This document shows, one piece after another, positions 46,307 to 54,714 of a DNA stretch of 64,000 bases (the first letter of the stretch is position 1; each line of letters begins with the position of its first letter). Position numbers and translations under genes: made by a program. Below the pieces are notes generated by a model that saw only the letters and a list, made by a program, of their open reading frames with translations, had not been told where the DNA came from and ran no database searches. This DNA comes from Streptomyces longhuiensis (GTDB taxonomy: Bacteria; Actinomycetota; Actinomycetes; Streptomycetales; Streptomycetaceae), in NCBI RefSeq assembly GCF_020616555.1, contig NZ_CP085173.1:7208001-7272000 (forward strand), written 5' to 3'.

Positions 46307-47242
46307 GTGACCTTGACGACCGCGACGACGCGGCCGCTGAAGCGTGCGTCCGGGCCGCCCGGACCGCGGCGCCCGGCGGACCGCGGCGCCTGGTTCCTGG
46401 TCCTGCCCGCCCTCATCCCGATCCTCGTGCTCAGCGTCGGGCCCCTCCTCTACGGCATCGCGCTGGCGTTCACCGACTCGCAGGCCGGCCGCACGGCGCC
46501 GACCCAGTGGGTCGGGGCGCTCAACTTCCAGGACCTGCTGCACGACACGCTGTTCTGGGACTCGTTCCGGATCGGCCTGCTGTGGGCGGTCGGGGTGACC
46601 GTCCCGCAGTTCCTGCTCGCGCTCGGCCTCGCGCTCCTGCTCAACCAGAACCTCCGCTTCCGCTGGCTGGCGCGGGCGCTCGCGATCATTCCCTGGGCGA
46701 TGCCCGAGGTGGTCGTCGGCATCATGTGGCGCCTCGTCTACAACCCGGACGCGGGCATCCTCAACGAGACCCTCCGCGACCTCGGCCTCGGTGACGGGCG
46801 CGACTGGCTCACCGGTCTGGCGACCGCGCTGCCCGCCGTGATCGTCGTCGGCATCTGGGCGGGCATGCCGCAGACCACCGTCGCCCTGCTCGCCGGACTC
46901 CAGAACACCTCGCCCGAACTCCACGAGGCCGCCGCGCTCGACGGCGCCGGCGCCTGGGGCCGCTTCCGCGCGGTGACGTGGCCCGCGCTCAGGCCGGTCG
47001 CCCTCGCCATCACCGCGCTCAACTTCATCTGGAACTTCAACTCGTTCGCCCTGGTCTACGTCCTGACCAACGGCGGCCCGGGCGGCCGCACCCGCCTGCC
47101 CATGCTCTTCGCCTACGAAGAGGCCTTCCGCTACGGCCAGTTCGGCTACGCGGCGGCGATGGGCTGCGTGATGGTCGCGGTCATCTCGGTCATCCTCGCC
47201 TTCTACCTCGTGGGCCGGCTCAAGGGAGGCGACGAGCAGTGA
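46307..47242 (+). CDS. Sugar ABC transporter permease (MalF-like)
   Basis: The 311-residue integral membrane protein has about six hydrophobic segments (LVLPALIPILVLSVGPLLYG and others). The cytoplasmic coupling loop is EAAALDGAGAWGRFRAVTWP, with the EAA-type motif that contacts the ATPase. GTG 46307 is preceded by GAAGGAG at eight bases. It belongs to the carbohydrate uptake CUT1 family. The second permease gene overlaps it by GTGA. A candidate promoter (TTGACG 46122-46127 and CACGAT 46145-46150) lies upstream but is weak. In Streptomyces such systems usually share the ATPase MsiK, so absence of an ATPase gene here is normal. Confidence 0.9.
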   Translation: MTLTTATTRPLKRASGPPGPRRPADRGAWFLVLPALIPILVLSVGPLLYGIALAFTDSQAGRTAPTQWVGALNFQDLLHDTLFWDSFRIGLLWAVGVTVPQFLLALGLALLLNQNLRFRWLARALAIIPWAMPEVVVGIMWRLVYNPDAGILNETLRDLGLGDGRDWLTGLATALPAVIVVGIWAGMPQTTVALLAGLQNTSPELHEAAALDGAGAWGRFRAVTWPALRPVALAITALNFIWNFNSFALVYVLTNGGPGGRTRLPMLFAYEEAFRYGQFGYAAAMGCVMVAVISVILAFYLVGRLKGGDEQ

Positions 47243-48093
47243 GCCGTACGCGGACAGGCATCCGGCCCAGCAGGCCGGCGCGCGCGGGCCAGTACCTCGC
47301 GCTGCTCGCCTATCTCGTCTTCCTCGCGTTCCCGTTCCTCTGGCTGATCTCCACGGCATTCAAACCGCCCCGCGAACTCGCGAGCCTGCATCCCACATGG
47401 ATACCCAAGGACCCCACACTCGCCAACTTCCGCCAGGCCTTCGACGAGCAGCCGCTCCTGAGGGCCGCCGCCAACTCCGTGCTCGTGGCGGTCTGCGCGG
47501 CCCTGATCGCCGTCGTCATCGCGACCCCGATGGCGTACGTGATGGCCCGCCACCGCTCCGCGCTGTCCCGCGCGGCGACGGGCTGGGTGGTGGTCAGCCA
47601 GGCGTTCCCGTTCGTCCTGCTGATCATCCCGCTCTTCCTGATCCTGAAGAACCTGCACCTGATCAACTCGCTGCCCGGCCTGACCATGGTCTACGTCGTG
47701 TGGTCGCTGCCCTTCGCCCTGTGGATGCTGGTCGGCTACGTCCGGGCAGTGCCGCCCGAGCTGGAGGAGGCGGCCGCCGTCGACGGAGCCGGAAAGCTGC
47801 GCACGCTCGTCTCCGTCACGGCGCCGCTGCTCGCGCCGGGCCTGGTGGCGACGGCCCTGTTCGCGTTCATCACCGCGTGGAACGAGTTCTTCTTCGCGCT
47901 GGTCCTGATGAAGACCCCGGAGAGGCAGACCCTGCCGGTGATCCTGACGCACTTCCTCGGCGCGGAGGGCGTCGCCGACCTCGGGCCGCTGGCCGCCGCC
48001 GCGTTCCTCGCGACCCTGCCCTCACTGGTGATCTTCGCGCTCATCCAGCGCAGACTCACCGGCGGGATGCTGACCGGGGCGGTGAAGTCATGA
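47239..48093 (+). CDS. Sugar ABC transporter permease (MalG-like)
   Basis: The 284-residue second permease has six hydrophobic segments, FPFLWLISTAFKPPRELAS near the N-terminus and the coupling loop EAAAVDGAGKLRTLVSVTAP. The GTG start overlaps the stop of the first permease (GTGA at 47239-47242), with GGGAGG upstream, so the two are translationally coupled. It forms a heterodimer with the first permease in the membrane. The stop overlaps the ATG of the lipoprotein gene by ATGA. Confidence 0.9.
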   Translation: MSRTRTGIRPSRPARAGQYLALLAYLVFLAFPFLWLISTAFKPPRELASLHPTWIPKDPTLANFRQAFDEQPLLRAAANSVLVAVCAALIAVVIATPMAYVMARHRSALSRAATGWVVVSQAFPFVLLIIPLFLILKNLHLINSLPGLTMVYVVWSLPFALWMLVGYVRAVPPELEEAAAVDGAGKLRTLVSVTAPLLAPGLVATALFAFITAWNEFFFALVLMKTPERQTLPVILTHFLGAEGVADLGPLAAAAFLATLPSLVIFALIQRRLTGGMLTGAVKS

Positions 48094-49376
48094 GGCGCGT
48101 GTCCCGCCTGGCCGCCGTCGCCGCGGCCGTGGCCCTGCTGCTCACCGGCTGTTCGTCCGGCGGGACGGCCGACGACGGCAGGATCACTCTCGAGTTCCAG
48201 TCCCTCGCCTGGCAGAAGGAGTCCGTCGACGCCAACAAGCAGCTCGTCGAGGAGTGGAACGCGGCGCACCCCGACATCCAGGTCAAGTACGTCCAGGGCA
48301 GCTGGGACAGCGTCCACGACCAGCTGCTCACCTCCTTCGAGGGAGGGGAGGCGCCCGACGTCATCCACGACGCCTCCGACGACCTCGCGGACTTCGCCTA
48401 CGGCGGCTACCTCGCCGATCTGCGGGACCTGCTGCCCGCCCGCCTCAAGTCCGACATCCCGCAGCACAGTTGGGAGACCGCGACCTTCGGCGACGGCGTC
48501 TACGGCGTCCCCTTCCTCCAGGAGCCGCGCGTCCTCATCGCCAACGCGAAGATCCTCGAAGCGGCGGGTGTGCGCATCCCGACGCCCGAGAGGCCCTGGT
48601 CCTGGGAGGAGTTCAGGGCCGTCACGAAGAAGCTGAGCGGCGACAAGAAGTTCGGCGTCGCGTGGCCGCTGAAGGAGCCCGTCTCGGCGACCCTCAACCT
48701 CTCCCTCTCGGCCGGCGGACGCATGTTCCACCGCGGCGCCGACGGCAAGGTGACGGTCCGCTTCGACGCCGCCGACCAGGTCGCGCCCCGCACGGTCCAC
48801 GACCAGGTCAACACCGACGGCAGCGCCTCGGGCGCGACGCTCGGCATGGGCGGCTCGGACACGCTTCCCGGCTTCTTCGCGGGCAAGTACGCGATGGTCC
48901 CGCTCGGCTTCTCGTACCGCCAGCAGATCGTCCAGCAGGCGCCCAAGGGTTTCGACTGGCAGGTGCTCCCGGCGCCCGCGGGCCGTGACGGGCTCGCCCA
49001 GGGCGTCTCCCCGCAGACCCTGTCCGTCGCCGAGGACAGCCCGCACAAGAAGGAGGCGGCGCAGTTCATCGACTTCCTGCTGCGGCCCCGGAACATGGTG
49101 CGCCTGGCACTCGGCGACTGGATGCTGCCCACCGGCACCGAGGCGCTGAAGGACCCGACCCTGCACACGGAGAAGAACGACTGGGCGACCGGCACGGCCC
49201 TCGCCGGTGACCTCCGCTCGGCCCCGGCACAGTCGGTGCGCGGCTACGCGGAGTGGAAGGACAAGGTCGCGACGCCCGCCCTCCAGGAGTACTACAGCGG
49301 CTCGATCGGCCTCGGTGAACTGCGCAAACGCCTGGTGAAGGACGGAAATCTGGTGCTCGCGAGGTATCAGAGGTAG
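48090..49376 (+). CDS. Sugar-binding lipoprotein of ABC transporter
   Basis: The 428-residue protein has a lipoprotein signal (MRRVSRLAAVAAAVALLLTG followed by the lipid-modified Cys21). The mature part is a cluster I solute-binding fold: LEFQSLAWQKESVDANKQLV, WNAAHPDIQVKYV, APDVIHDASDDLADFA, GVYGVPFLQEPRVLIAN and KEAAQFIDFLLRP. It captures an oligosaccharide outside the membrane for the two permeases. ATG 48090 overlaps the permease stop (ATGA). Placing the binding protein last is the reverse of the common order. No LacI-type regulator is adjacent. The exact sugar is unknown; malto-oligosaccharides or a GH95 product are possible. Confidence 0.9.
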   Translation: MRRVSRLAAVAAAVALLLTGCSSGGTADDGRITLEFQSLAWQKESVDANKQLVEEWNAAHPDIQVKYVQGSWDSVHDQLLTSFEGGEAPDVIHDASDDLADFAYGGYLADLRDLLPARLKSDIPQHSWETATFGDGVYGVPFLQEPRVLIANAKILEAAGVRIPTPERPWSWEEFRAVTKKLSGDKKFGVAWPLKEPVSATLNLSLSAGGRMFHRGADGKVTVRFDAADQVAPRTVHDQVNTDGSASGATLGMGGSDTLPGFFAGKYAMVPLGFSYRQQIVQQAPKGFDWQVLPAPAGRDGLAQGVSPQTLSVAEDSPHKKEAAQFIDFLLRPRNMVRLALGDWMLPTGTEALKDPTLHTEKNDWATGTALAGDLRSAPAQSVRGYAEWKDKVATPALQEYYSGSIGLGELRKRLVKDGNLVLARYQR

Positions 49377-49396
49377 GGCGGGACGCCACAAAGGGG

Positions 49397-49486
49397 TCAC
49401 ATGTCGAGGACGAGGCGCGGGCCCAGGCAGCGCGAGACGCAGATCATCGGCGTCTCGCCCGCCGCCCGCTCCGGGAGAGCGTCAAG
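49397..49486 (-). pseudogene. 3' remnant of a PDR/VanB-type ferredoxin reductase gene
   Basis: The 29 codons before a TGA (49397-49399) read SLTLPERAAGETPMIC and then VSRCLGPRLVLDM. This closely resembles the end of flavin/2Fe-2S oxidoreductases of the phthalate-dioxygenase-reductase or vanillate-demethylase type, which finish LTPEERAAGxTMMxCVSR. The 5' part is missing: the frame is broken right after codon 29 and no related sequence follows to the right. It marks a truncation at the left edge of the 49.5-62.6 kb module. Confidence 0.6.
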
Positions 49487-49494
49487 GAGAGGCA

Positions 49495-49596
49495 ATGCTG
49501 CTTCCGCCTCGCGGAAGAGCCTGGGTACAGGGCCTGGTCAGAGCAGTGCTCGGCTCCAGGAACCACATCGAAATGCTGCTCGAGCGACCGTTCTGA
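49495..49596 (+). CDS. Possible 33-aa small ORF
   Basis: ATG 49495 stands behind AAGGAGA at seven bases, the best ribosome site in the 497-bp gap between the ABC operon and the SDR gene. It encodes 33 residues (MLLPPRGRAWVQGLVRAVLG, then SRNHIEMLLERPF) and a TGA. It begins right at the breakpoint of the reductase remnant. It could be a leader peptide, a small protein or chance. The remainder of the gap (49597-49873) shows no gene. Confidence 0.3.
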   Translation: MLLPPRGRAWVQGLVRAVLGSRNHIEMLLERPF

Positions 49597-49873
49597 GGGG
49601 TGCTCGGCGTATCCCTCGGCCCCTCGGTGGCCCGGGTGACGCCGGCCTGCGCGGGGTTCGGGTGTGGCCGGTAGCCCGACTGTGTGACGCGTTCGGCCGA
49701 AGTACGGCTGTCTTGCGCGCCGGTCTGCCCCACCGCGGCGCTGGGTGCTTTCGTCTGGGGGCCGGGTGTGCGACGGCTCCTGTGTCTGCCTGACGGGCCG
49801 GCCGACGTTCCGTTTCCCTTCTCGCGTCGTCCGGTCATCGAGGGCGTCCGTCGAAAAGGCAGAAGGAGACAAC

Positions 49874-50716
49874 GTGGTGGCAGGAACCTCCGACGAGAGC
49901 CGCGGGGTGGTGTCCGCGCAGCTTCTCAAGGGCCAGAAGGCGCTCGTGACCGGTGCCAACTCGGGCATCGGTCTGGCGACCGCCATCGCCCTGGGCCGGG
50001 CCGGAGCGGACGTGGTGGTGAACTACGTCGTCGGTGCGGACGCGGCGGACAAGGTCGTGAAGGAGATCGAGGGCTTCGGTGTCCGCGCCTACGCCCACGA
50101 GGCCGACGTGTCCGACGAGGACCAGGTGACCGCCATGGTCGCGCGGATGGTCGAGGAGTTCGGCACCATCGACATCATGGTGGCCAACGCGGGCCTCCAG
50201 CGGGACGCGGCCGTGACGGAGATGACACTCGCCCAGTGGGAGAAGGTCATCGACGTCAACCTGACCGGCCAGTTCCTGTGCGCGCGGGAGGCCGCCAAGG
50301 AGTTCATCCGGCGCGGCGTGGTGGAGGAGGTCTCCCGTTCGGCGGGAAAGATCATCTGCATGAGTTCGGTCCACCAGATCGTCCCGTGGGCGGGGCACGT
50401 GAACTACGCCTCCTCCAAGGGCGGTGTGGGCATGCTGATGCAGACCCTCGCCCAGGAGCTCGCGCCCAAGCGGATCAGGGTCAACGCGGTCGCACCCGGA
50501 GCCATCCGCACGCCGATCAACCGCGACGCCTGGTCCACCCCCGAGGCCGAGGCCGACCTCCTGCGCCTGATCCCGTACCGCCGCGTGGGCGACCCGGACG
50601 ACATCGCCAACGCCGTCGTCGCCGTGGCGTCCGACCTGCTCGACTACGTCGTCGGCACCACCCTCTACGTCGACGGCGGAATGACGCTCTTTCCCGGCTT
50701 CGCCACCGGAGGCTGA
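49874..50716 (+). CDS. SDR-family dehydrogenase (glucose 1-dehydrogenase type)
   Basis: The 280-residue short-chain dehydrogenase has the cofactor loop TGANSGIGLATAIA, the NAG segment (VANAGLQRDA), catalytic Tyr and Lys in YASSKGG with the Ser in CMSSVHQ, and the C-terminal DGGMTLFPGF. The pattern with PGFxxGG at the end is that of bacterial glucose 1-dehydrogenases, which oxidise beta-D-glucose to the lactone with NAD(P). GTG 49874 follows AGAAGGAG. NDH-2 follows after 6 bp, so NADH produced here could feed the next gene's product. The sugar specificity is inferred from similarity and neighbours. Confidence 0.85.
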   Translation: MVAGTSDESRGVVSAQLLKGQKALVTGANSGIGLATAIALGRAGADVVVNYVVGADAADKVVKEIEGFGVRAYAHEADVSDEDQVTAMVARMVEEFGTIDIMVANAGLQRDAAVTEMTLAQWEKVIDVNLTGQFLCAREAAKEFIRRGVVEEVSRSAGKIICMSSVHQIVPWAGHVNYASSKGGVGMLMQTLAQELAPKRIRVNAVAPGAIRTPINRDAWSTPEAEADLLRLIPYRRVGDPDDIANAVVAVASDLLDYVVGTTLYVDGGMTLFPGFATGG

Positions 50717-50722
50717 TCTCCG

Positions 50723-52060
50723 ATGCGGGATCACGTCACGCCCCGCCGGGTGGTGATCCTCGGCGGAGGGTTCGCGGGGCTGTTCGCCGCCCGTGCCCTG
50801 CGGAAGTCACCGGTCGCGGTGACCGTGGTCGACCGCCGGGCCCACCACCTCTTCCAGCCGCTGCTGTACCAGTGCGCCTCGGGGATCCTGTCCGAGGGGC
50901 AGATCGCACAACCGCTCCGCGGGGTCCTGCGGCGCCACCCCAACGTGCGCTGTGTGCTCGCCGAAGCCACCGACGTGGATGCCGGTGCCCGGCTGGTCCA
51001 CGCCCGGCGGCCCGAGGGCGGAGACGTCGAGCTTCCGTACGACGACCTGATCGTCGCGGTGGGCATGCGTCAGTCCTACTTCGGGCACGACGAGTTCGCC
51101 GCGCACGCTCCCGGCATGAAGACCCTGAACGACGCGCTCGAGATCCGCCGACGGATCTACCGGGCGTTCGAGATGGCCGAAACGGCGGCGGACGACCGCG
51201 AACGGCAGCAATGGCTCACCTTCGCCCTGGTGGGCGGCGGGCCGACCGGTGTCGAACTCGCGGGACAGATTCGGGAGATCGCCGGTCACACGCTCGACCG
51301 GGAGTTTCAGAAGATCGATTCCGCCAAGGCCCGGGTGCTGCTTTTCGAGGGGTCCGACGCGGTGCTGGGTGCGTTCGGTCCGAAGCTGGCCCACCGTGCG
51401 GCCCGGACTTTGCGGGGTCTCGGAGTGGAGCTCCACCTGGACACCAGGGTCACCGACGTCGGCGCTGACGGCCTGACGGTACAGGACCATGACGGCAGGA
51501 CGACCCGTTTCGACGCACGCACCGTGCTGTGGACGGCGGGCGTCGAGGCGCCGCCGATCGCGGCCGCGCTGGCCCGCGCGACCGGTGCCGAACAGGACCG
51601 GGCCGGACGCATCCTCGTCGAACCCGACCTCACCGTCCCCGGCCATCCGGAGATCCGCGTCACGGGCGACGTGATGGGTCTGAACCGGCTGCCGGGACTG
51701 GCCGAGGTCGCCATGCAGTCGGGTGCGTACGCGGGCCGGAGCGTGCGCCACGCCGTCGAAGGCAGGACGAAGGAGCCGAAGCCCTTCACGTACGTGGATC
51801 TCGGCACCGCCGCCTACATCGCCCGCGGCCGGGCTGTCGTCAAGGCCGGCCCGCTGCACCTGTCGGGCTTCACCGGCTGGCTGGCCTGGCTCTTCATCCA
51901 CCTGGCCTTTCTCACCGGCTTCCGCAGCAGACTGGGAGCGGTGCTCAGCTGGTCCGTCGTCTTTGCCACCGGCTCGCGTCGCGAACGCGCCTTCACCCTG
52001 CCCGACACCGACGTGCCGGCGGCCCGTGCGGCCGGGCCGAGGGCGCCTGAGCCTCCCTGA
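50723..52060 (+). CDS. ndh: Type II NADH dehydrogenase (NDH-2)
   Basis: The 445-residue flavoprotein has an FAD site VVILGGGFAGLFAARAL (residues 9-25), a second dinucleotide site VGGGPTGVELAGQIREIA for NADH, and the quinone/FAD-binding segment VTGDVMGLNRLPGLAEVAMQ with QSGAYAGR. The C-terminal amphipathic part (HLSGFTGWLAWLFIHLAFLT) would anchor it at the membrane. NDH-2 passes electrons from NADH to quinone without pumping protons. The ribosome site GGAGG overlaps the last Gly codons of the SDR gene. The bd oxidase genes follow after 92 bp, giving a complete short NADH-to-oxygen chain. Confidence 0.92.
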   Translation: MRDHVTPRRVVILGGGFAGLFAARALRKSPVAVTVVDRRAHHLFQPLLYQCASGILSEGQIAQPLRGVLRRHPNVRCVLAEATDVDAGARLVHARRPEGGDVELPYDDLIVAVGMRQSYFGHDEFAAHAPGMKTLNDALEIRRRIYRAFEMAETAADDRERQQWLTFALVGGGPTGVELAGQIREIAGHTLDREFQKIDSAKARVLLFEGSDAVLGAFGPKLAHRAARTLRGLGVELHLDTRVTDVGADGLTVQDHDGRTTRFDARTVLWTAGVEAPPIAAALARATGAEQDRAGRILVEPDLTVPGHPEIRVTGDVMGLNRLPGLAEVAMQSGAYAGRSVRHAVEGRTKEPKPFTYVDLGTAAYIARGRAVVKAGPLHLSGFTGWLAWLFIHLAFLTGFRSRLGAVLSWSVVFATGSRRERAFTLPDTDVPAARAAGPRAPEPP

Positions 52061-52152
52061 GGGCTGCCCCGGCCGACCCTCCACGGGCACCCCTCCGCGT
52101 CCTGTCCCTCCGCAGCCCCGCCACCGCAGCAGGGCAGACCATCGAGGCTCAC

Positions 52153-53637
52153 ATGCTCAGCACCGCTGCCCTGCTGGCGAACAGCACACCGGCCCAACTC
52201 CTGCCGGCGCGAGAGTTGATGGCCTTCACCCTGGCCTCGCACATCCTGCTGGTGCCGTTCGGCGTGGCACTGCCGTTCATCACGTTGCTCATGCACCACC
52301 GGGCGCTTCGCCGCAACGACCCCGTCGCCCTCACGCTCGCCCGGCGCTGGTCGGCGGTGATGGCCGTCCAGTTCGCCGTCGGCGTGGTCACCGGCACCGT
52401 GCTGTCCTTCGAGTTCGGTCTGCTGTGGCCCGGCATGATGGGTCGCTGGGGCGACGTCTTCGGCCTCGGCTTCGGCATCGAGGCGTGGGCGTTCTTCCTG
52501 GAGGCCGTCCTGATCGCGATCTACCTCTACGGCTGGCGCCGGCTCAAGCCCTGGACCCACTTCTGGCTCGCCGTACCGCTGCCGCTGGCCGCCCTGATGG
52601 GGGCGTTCGGCATCATCGCGGCCAACTCCTGGATGAACACCCCGCGGGGGTTCCGCCTGGACGCCCAGGGCAGTCCCGTCGCCGTCGACGTGCGGCAGGC
52701 GATCTTCACGCCGATGTTCGGCCCGGAGTACTGGCACTTCGTGGTCGCGATGCTCCTGACCGCCGGCTACGTGGTCGCCGGTGTGTACGCGGTCGGCTGG
52801 CTGCGCGGGCGCCGGGACCGCTACCACCGGCTCGGCTTCACCGTGCCGTTCACTGTTGCCGCGATCCTCACTCCGGTCCAGTTCATGCTCGGTGACTCCG
52901 CCGCTCGCGCCGTCTTCCACAAGCAGCCGATCAAGTTCGCCGCCACGGAGATCGTCTGGAAGACCGACACCCACGTACCGGAGTACATGTTCGGGCGCCT
53001 GCATCCCGACGGGACGATCTCCGGCGGCATCAGGATTCCCCAGCTGGACTCGATCCTCGCCGGATTCAGCCCGGACACCAAGGTGACGGGCCTGTCGTCG
53101 GTCGCGGCGAGCGACCGCCCGACGGCCACTCAGGCCACCATCGCCCACTGGGCCTTCGACATCATGGTCACCATCGGCAGCGTGCTGATCCTGCTCGCGC
53201 TCTGGTACGGCTGGTGCTGGCTGCGGCGCCGGGACCTCCCGCGCAGCCGCTGGTTCTTCCGCTGCGCCGCGATCGCGGGAGTCGCGTGCCTGGTCACCGT
53301 CGAGTGCGGGTGGATCACCACGGAGGTCGGCCGCCAGCCCTGGATCGTCTACCAGCACATGAGGGTCTCGGAGGCGGTGACCGGTACCCGTGCCGGATCG
53401 CTGTGGGCGATGCTCGGCATCGTCATGGTCGTGTACGTGGCTGTCTTCGGCTCGTTCCTCGCGGTCGTCCTGAAGATGCGCACCCGCTGGCGCATCGCCG
53501 ACGAGGGCCTCGCCACCGCCCGCGCCGAACAGCCGCCGGAGACCGACACCCCCTACGGGCCCAGAAGCGAGCCCGAACCCACCACCACCGGGGCCGAGTC
53601 CGGCGGCTCCGACCGCACCTCCGGCGGTGCGTCGTGA
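52153..53637 (+). CDS. cydA: Cytochrome bd quinol oxidase subunit I
   Basis: Subunit I carries the hemes and the quinol site. The 494-residue protein has about nine membrane helices and the invariant GRQPW motif with following IVYQHMR, SHILLVPFGVALPF (His ligand region), EFGLLWPGMM and GIEAWAFFLE (conserved acids), and the quinol-loop residues QPIKFAATE (Lys and Glu). The Q-loop is short, as in the cyanide-insensitive type. The C-terminal tail is Pro/Thr-rich. ATG 52153 is behind a poor ribosome site. The stop overlaps cydB by one base. No cydDC assembly genes are adjacent, so assembly probably depends on the core cyd operon elsewhere. Confidence 0.93.
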   Translation: MLSTAALLANSTPAQLLPARELMAFTLASHILLVPFGVALPFITLLMHHRALRRNDPVALTLARRWSAVMAVQFAVGVVTGTVLSFEFGLLWPGMMGRWGDVFGLGFGIEAWAFFLEAVLIAIYLYGWRRLKPWTHFWLAVPLPLAALMGAFGIIAANSWMNTPRGFRLDAQGSPVAVDVRQAIFTPMFGPEYWHFVVAMLLTAGYVVAGVYAVGWLRGRRDRYHRLGFTVPFTVAAILTPVQFMLGDSAARAVFHKQPIKFAATEIVWKTDTHVPEYMFGRLHPDGTISGGIRIPQLDSILAGFSPDTKVTGLSSVAASDRPTATQATIAHWAFDIMVTIGSVLILLALWYGWCWLRRRDLPRSRWFFRCAAIAGVACLVTVECGWITTEVGRQPWIVYQHMRVSEAVTGTRAGSLWAMLGIVMVVYVAVFGSFLAVVLKMRTRWRIADEGLATARAEQPPETDTPYGPRSEPEPTTTGAESGGSDRTSGGAS

Positions 53638-54677
53638 TGGCCGACCTCATCGCATGGGTGATGGTGCTCGCGATCGCCGCCTACGCCTGCGCCGGAGGTA
53701 CCGACTACGGCGCGGGCTTCTGGGACCTCCTGGCCGGCGGCGCGGAGCGCGGCAAGCGGCCCCGATGGCTGATCGACCACGCCATGGCACCGGTCTGGGA
53801 GGTCAACAACGTCTGGTTGATCTTCATTCTGGTCATCATGTGGACCGGCTTCCCGACGATGTTCCAGGCCGTCTTCTCCGCGATGTGGCTGCCGCTCGCC
53901 CTCGCCGCTGTCGGTCTGGTGCTCCGCGGCGCCGGGTTCGCCCTGCGCAAGCCGACCCGTCGCCTGTCCCGACAGCGGATCTACGGCGCCGCGTTCGCCA
54001 TCTCGTCGTTGCTCACGCCGTTCTTCCTCGGCGCGGTGCTCGGCGGCATCGCCTCCGGTCGCGTCGAGGTCGGCACGCCCGCCTCCGCGGACGCCTGGGC
54101 CAATGGAACCTCCGTCCTCGTGGGACTGCTGGCCATCGCCGCCACCGCGTTCCTCGGCGCGGTCTTCCTCTGCTCCGACGCCCTGCGGTTCGGCGCCGAC
54201 GACCTCGTCGACCACTTCCGCCTGCGGGCGCTGATCGCCTTCGCGGCGGTCGTCGTCCTCGCACTCATCGGCCTGCCCGTCACCCACGACGACGCTCCGT
54301 ACGTCTGGGACGGCCTCACCCGCGGGCCCGGCCTGCTCCTGATCGTCCTGGCCGCGGTCTGTGGTCTGGCCACGGTCCTGCTCGTCTGGCGCCGCTCCTT
54401 CGGCTGGTCCCGTCACACCTCGGTGGCGAGTGTCGCCCTGGTCGTCGGCGCCTGGGGCTTCGCGCAGCGGCCGTACGTGCTGCCCACCTCGCTGACGGTG
54501 GCCGAAGCGGCCGGTGCCGATCACACCCTGCGCTGGCTGGTGATCGTCACCGTCATCGCGATCCTGCTGGTCGGTCCGGCGCTGGTGGTGCTGTACCGGC
54601 TGGACACGATGGGTGAGCTGGAGGAGCTCACCGACGCCGACACACGGGCCGCCAGAGCGCCCGGCGACAACCTGTAG
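53637..54677 (+). CDS. cydB: Cytochrome bd quinol oxidase subunit II
   Basis: The 346-residue partner of CydA has nine hydrophobic segments. It starts MADLIAWVMVLAIAAYA and has GTDYGAGFWDLL and PVWEVNNVWLIF (typical of CydB), plus IYGAAFAISSLLTPFFLGA. It stabilises the oxidase and has no catalytic heme of its own. ATG 53637 overlaps the cydA stop (TGATG), so translation is coupled. It converges with the GMC oxidoreductase gene with 37 bp between the stops. Confidence 0.93.
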   Translation: MADLIAWVMVLAIAAYACAGGTDYGAGFWDLLAGGAERGKRPRWLIDHAMAPVWEVNNVWLIFILVIMWTGFPTMFQAVFSAMWLPLALAAVGLVLRGAGFALRKPTRRLSRQRIYGAAFAISSLLTPFFLGAVLGGIASGRVEVGTPASADAWANGTSVLVGLLAIAATAFLGAVFLCSDALRFGADDLVDHFRLRALIAFAAVVVLALIGLPVTHDDAPYVWDGLTRGPGLLLIVLAAVCGLATVLLVWRRSFGWSRHTSVASVALVVGAWGFAQRPYVLPTSLTVAEAAGADHTLRWLVIVTVIAILLVGPALVVLYRLDTMGELEELTDADTRAARAPGDNL

Positions 54678-54714
54678 CGGTGCTCAGCCCGTTCACGGCG
54701 CGACGGAGCCCCCG

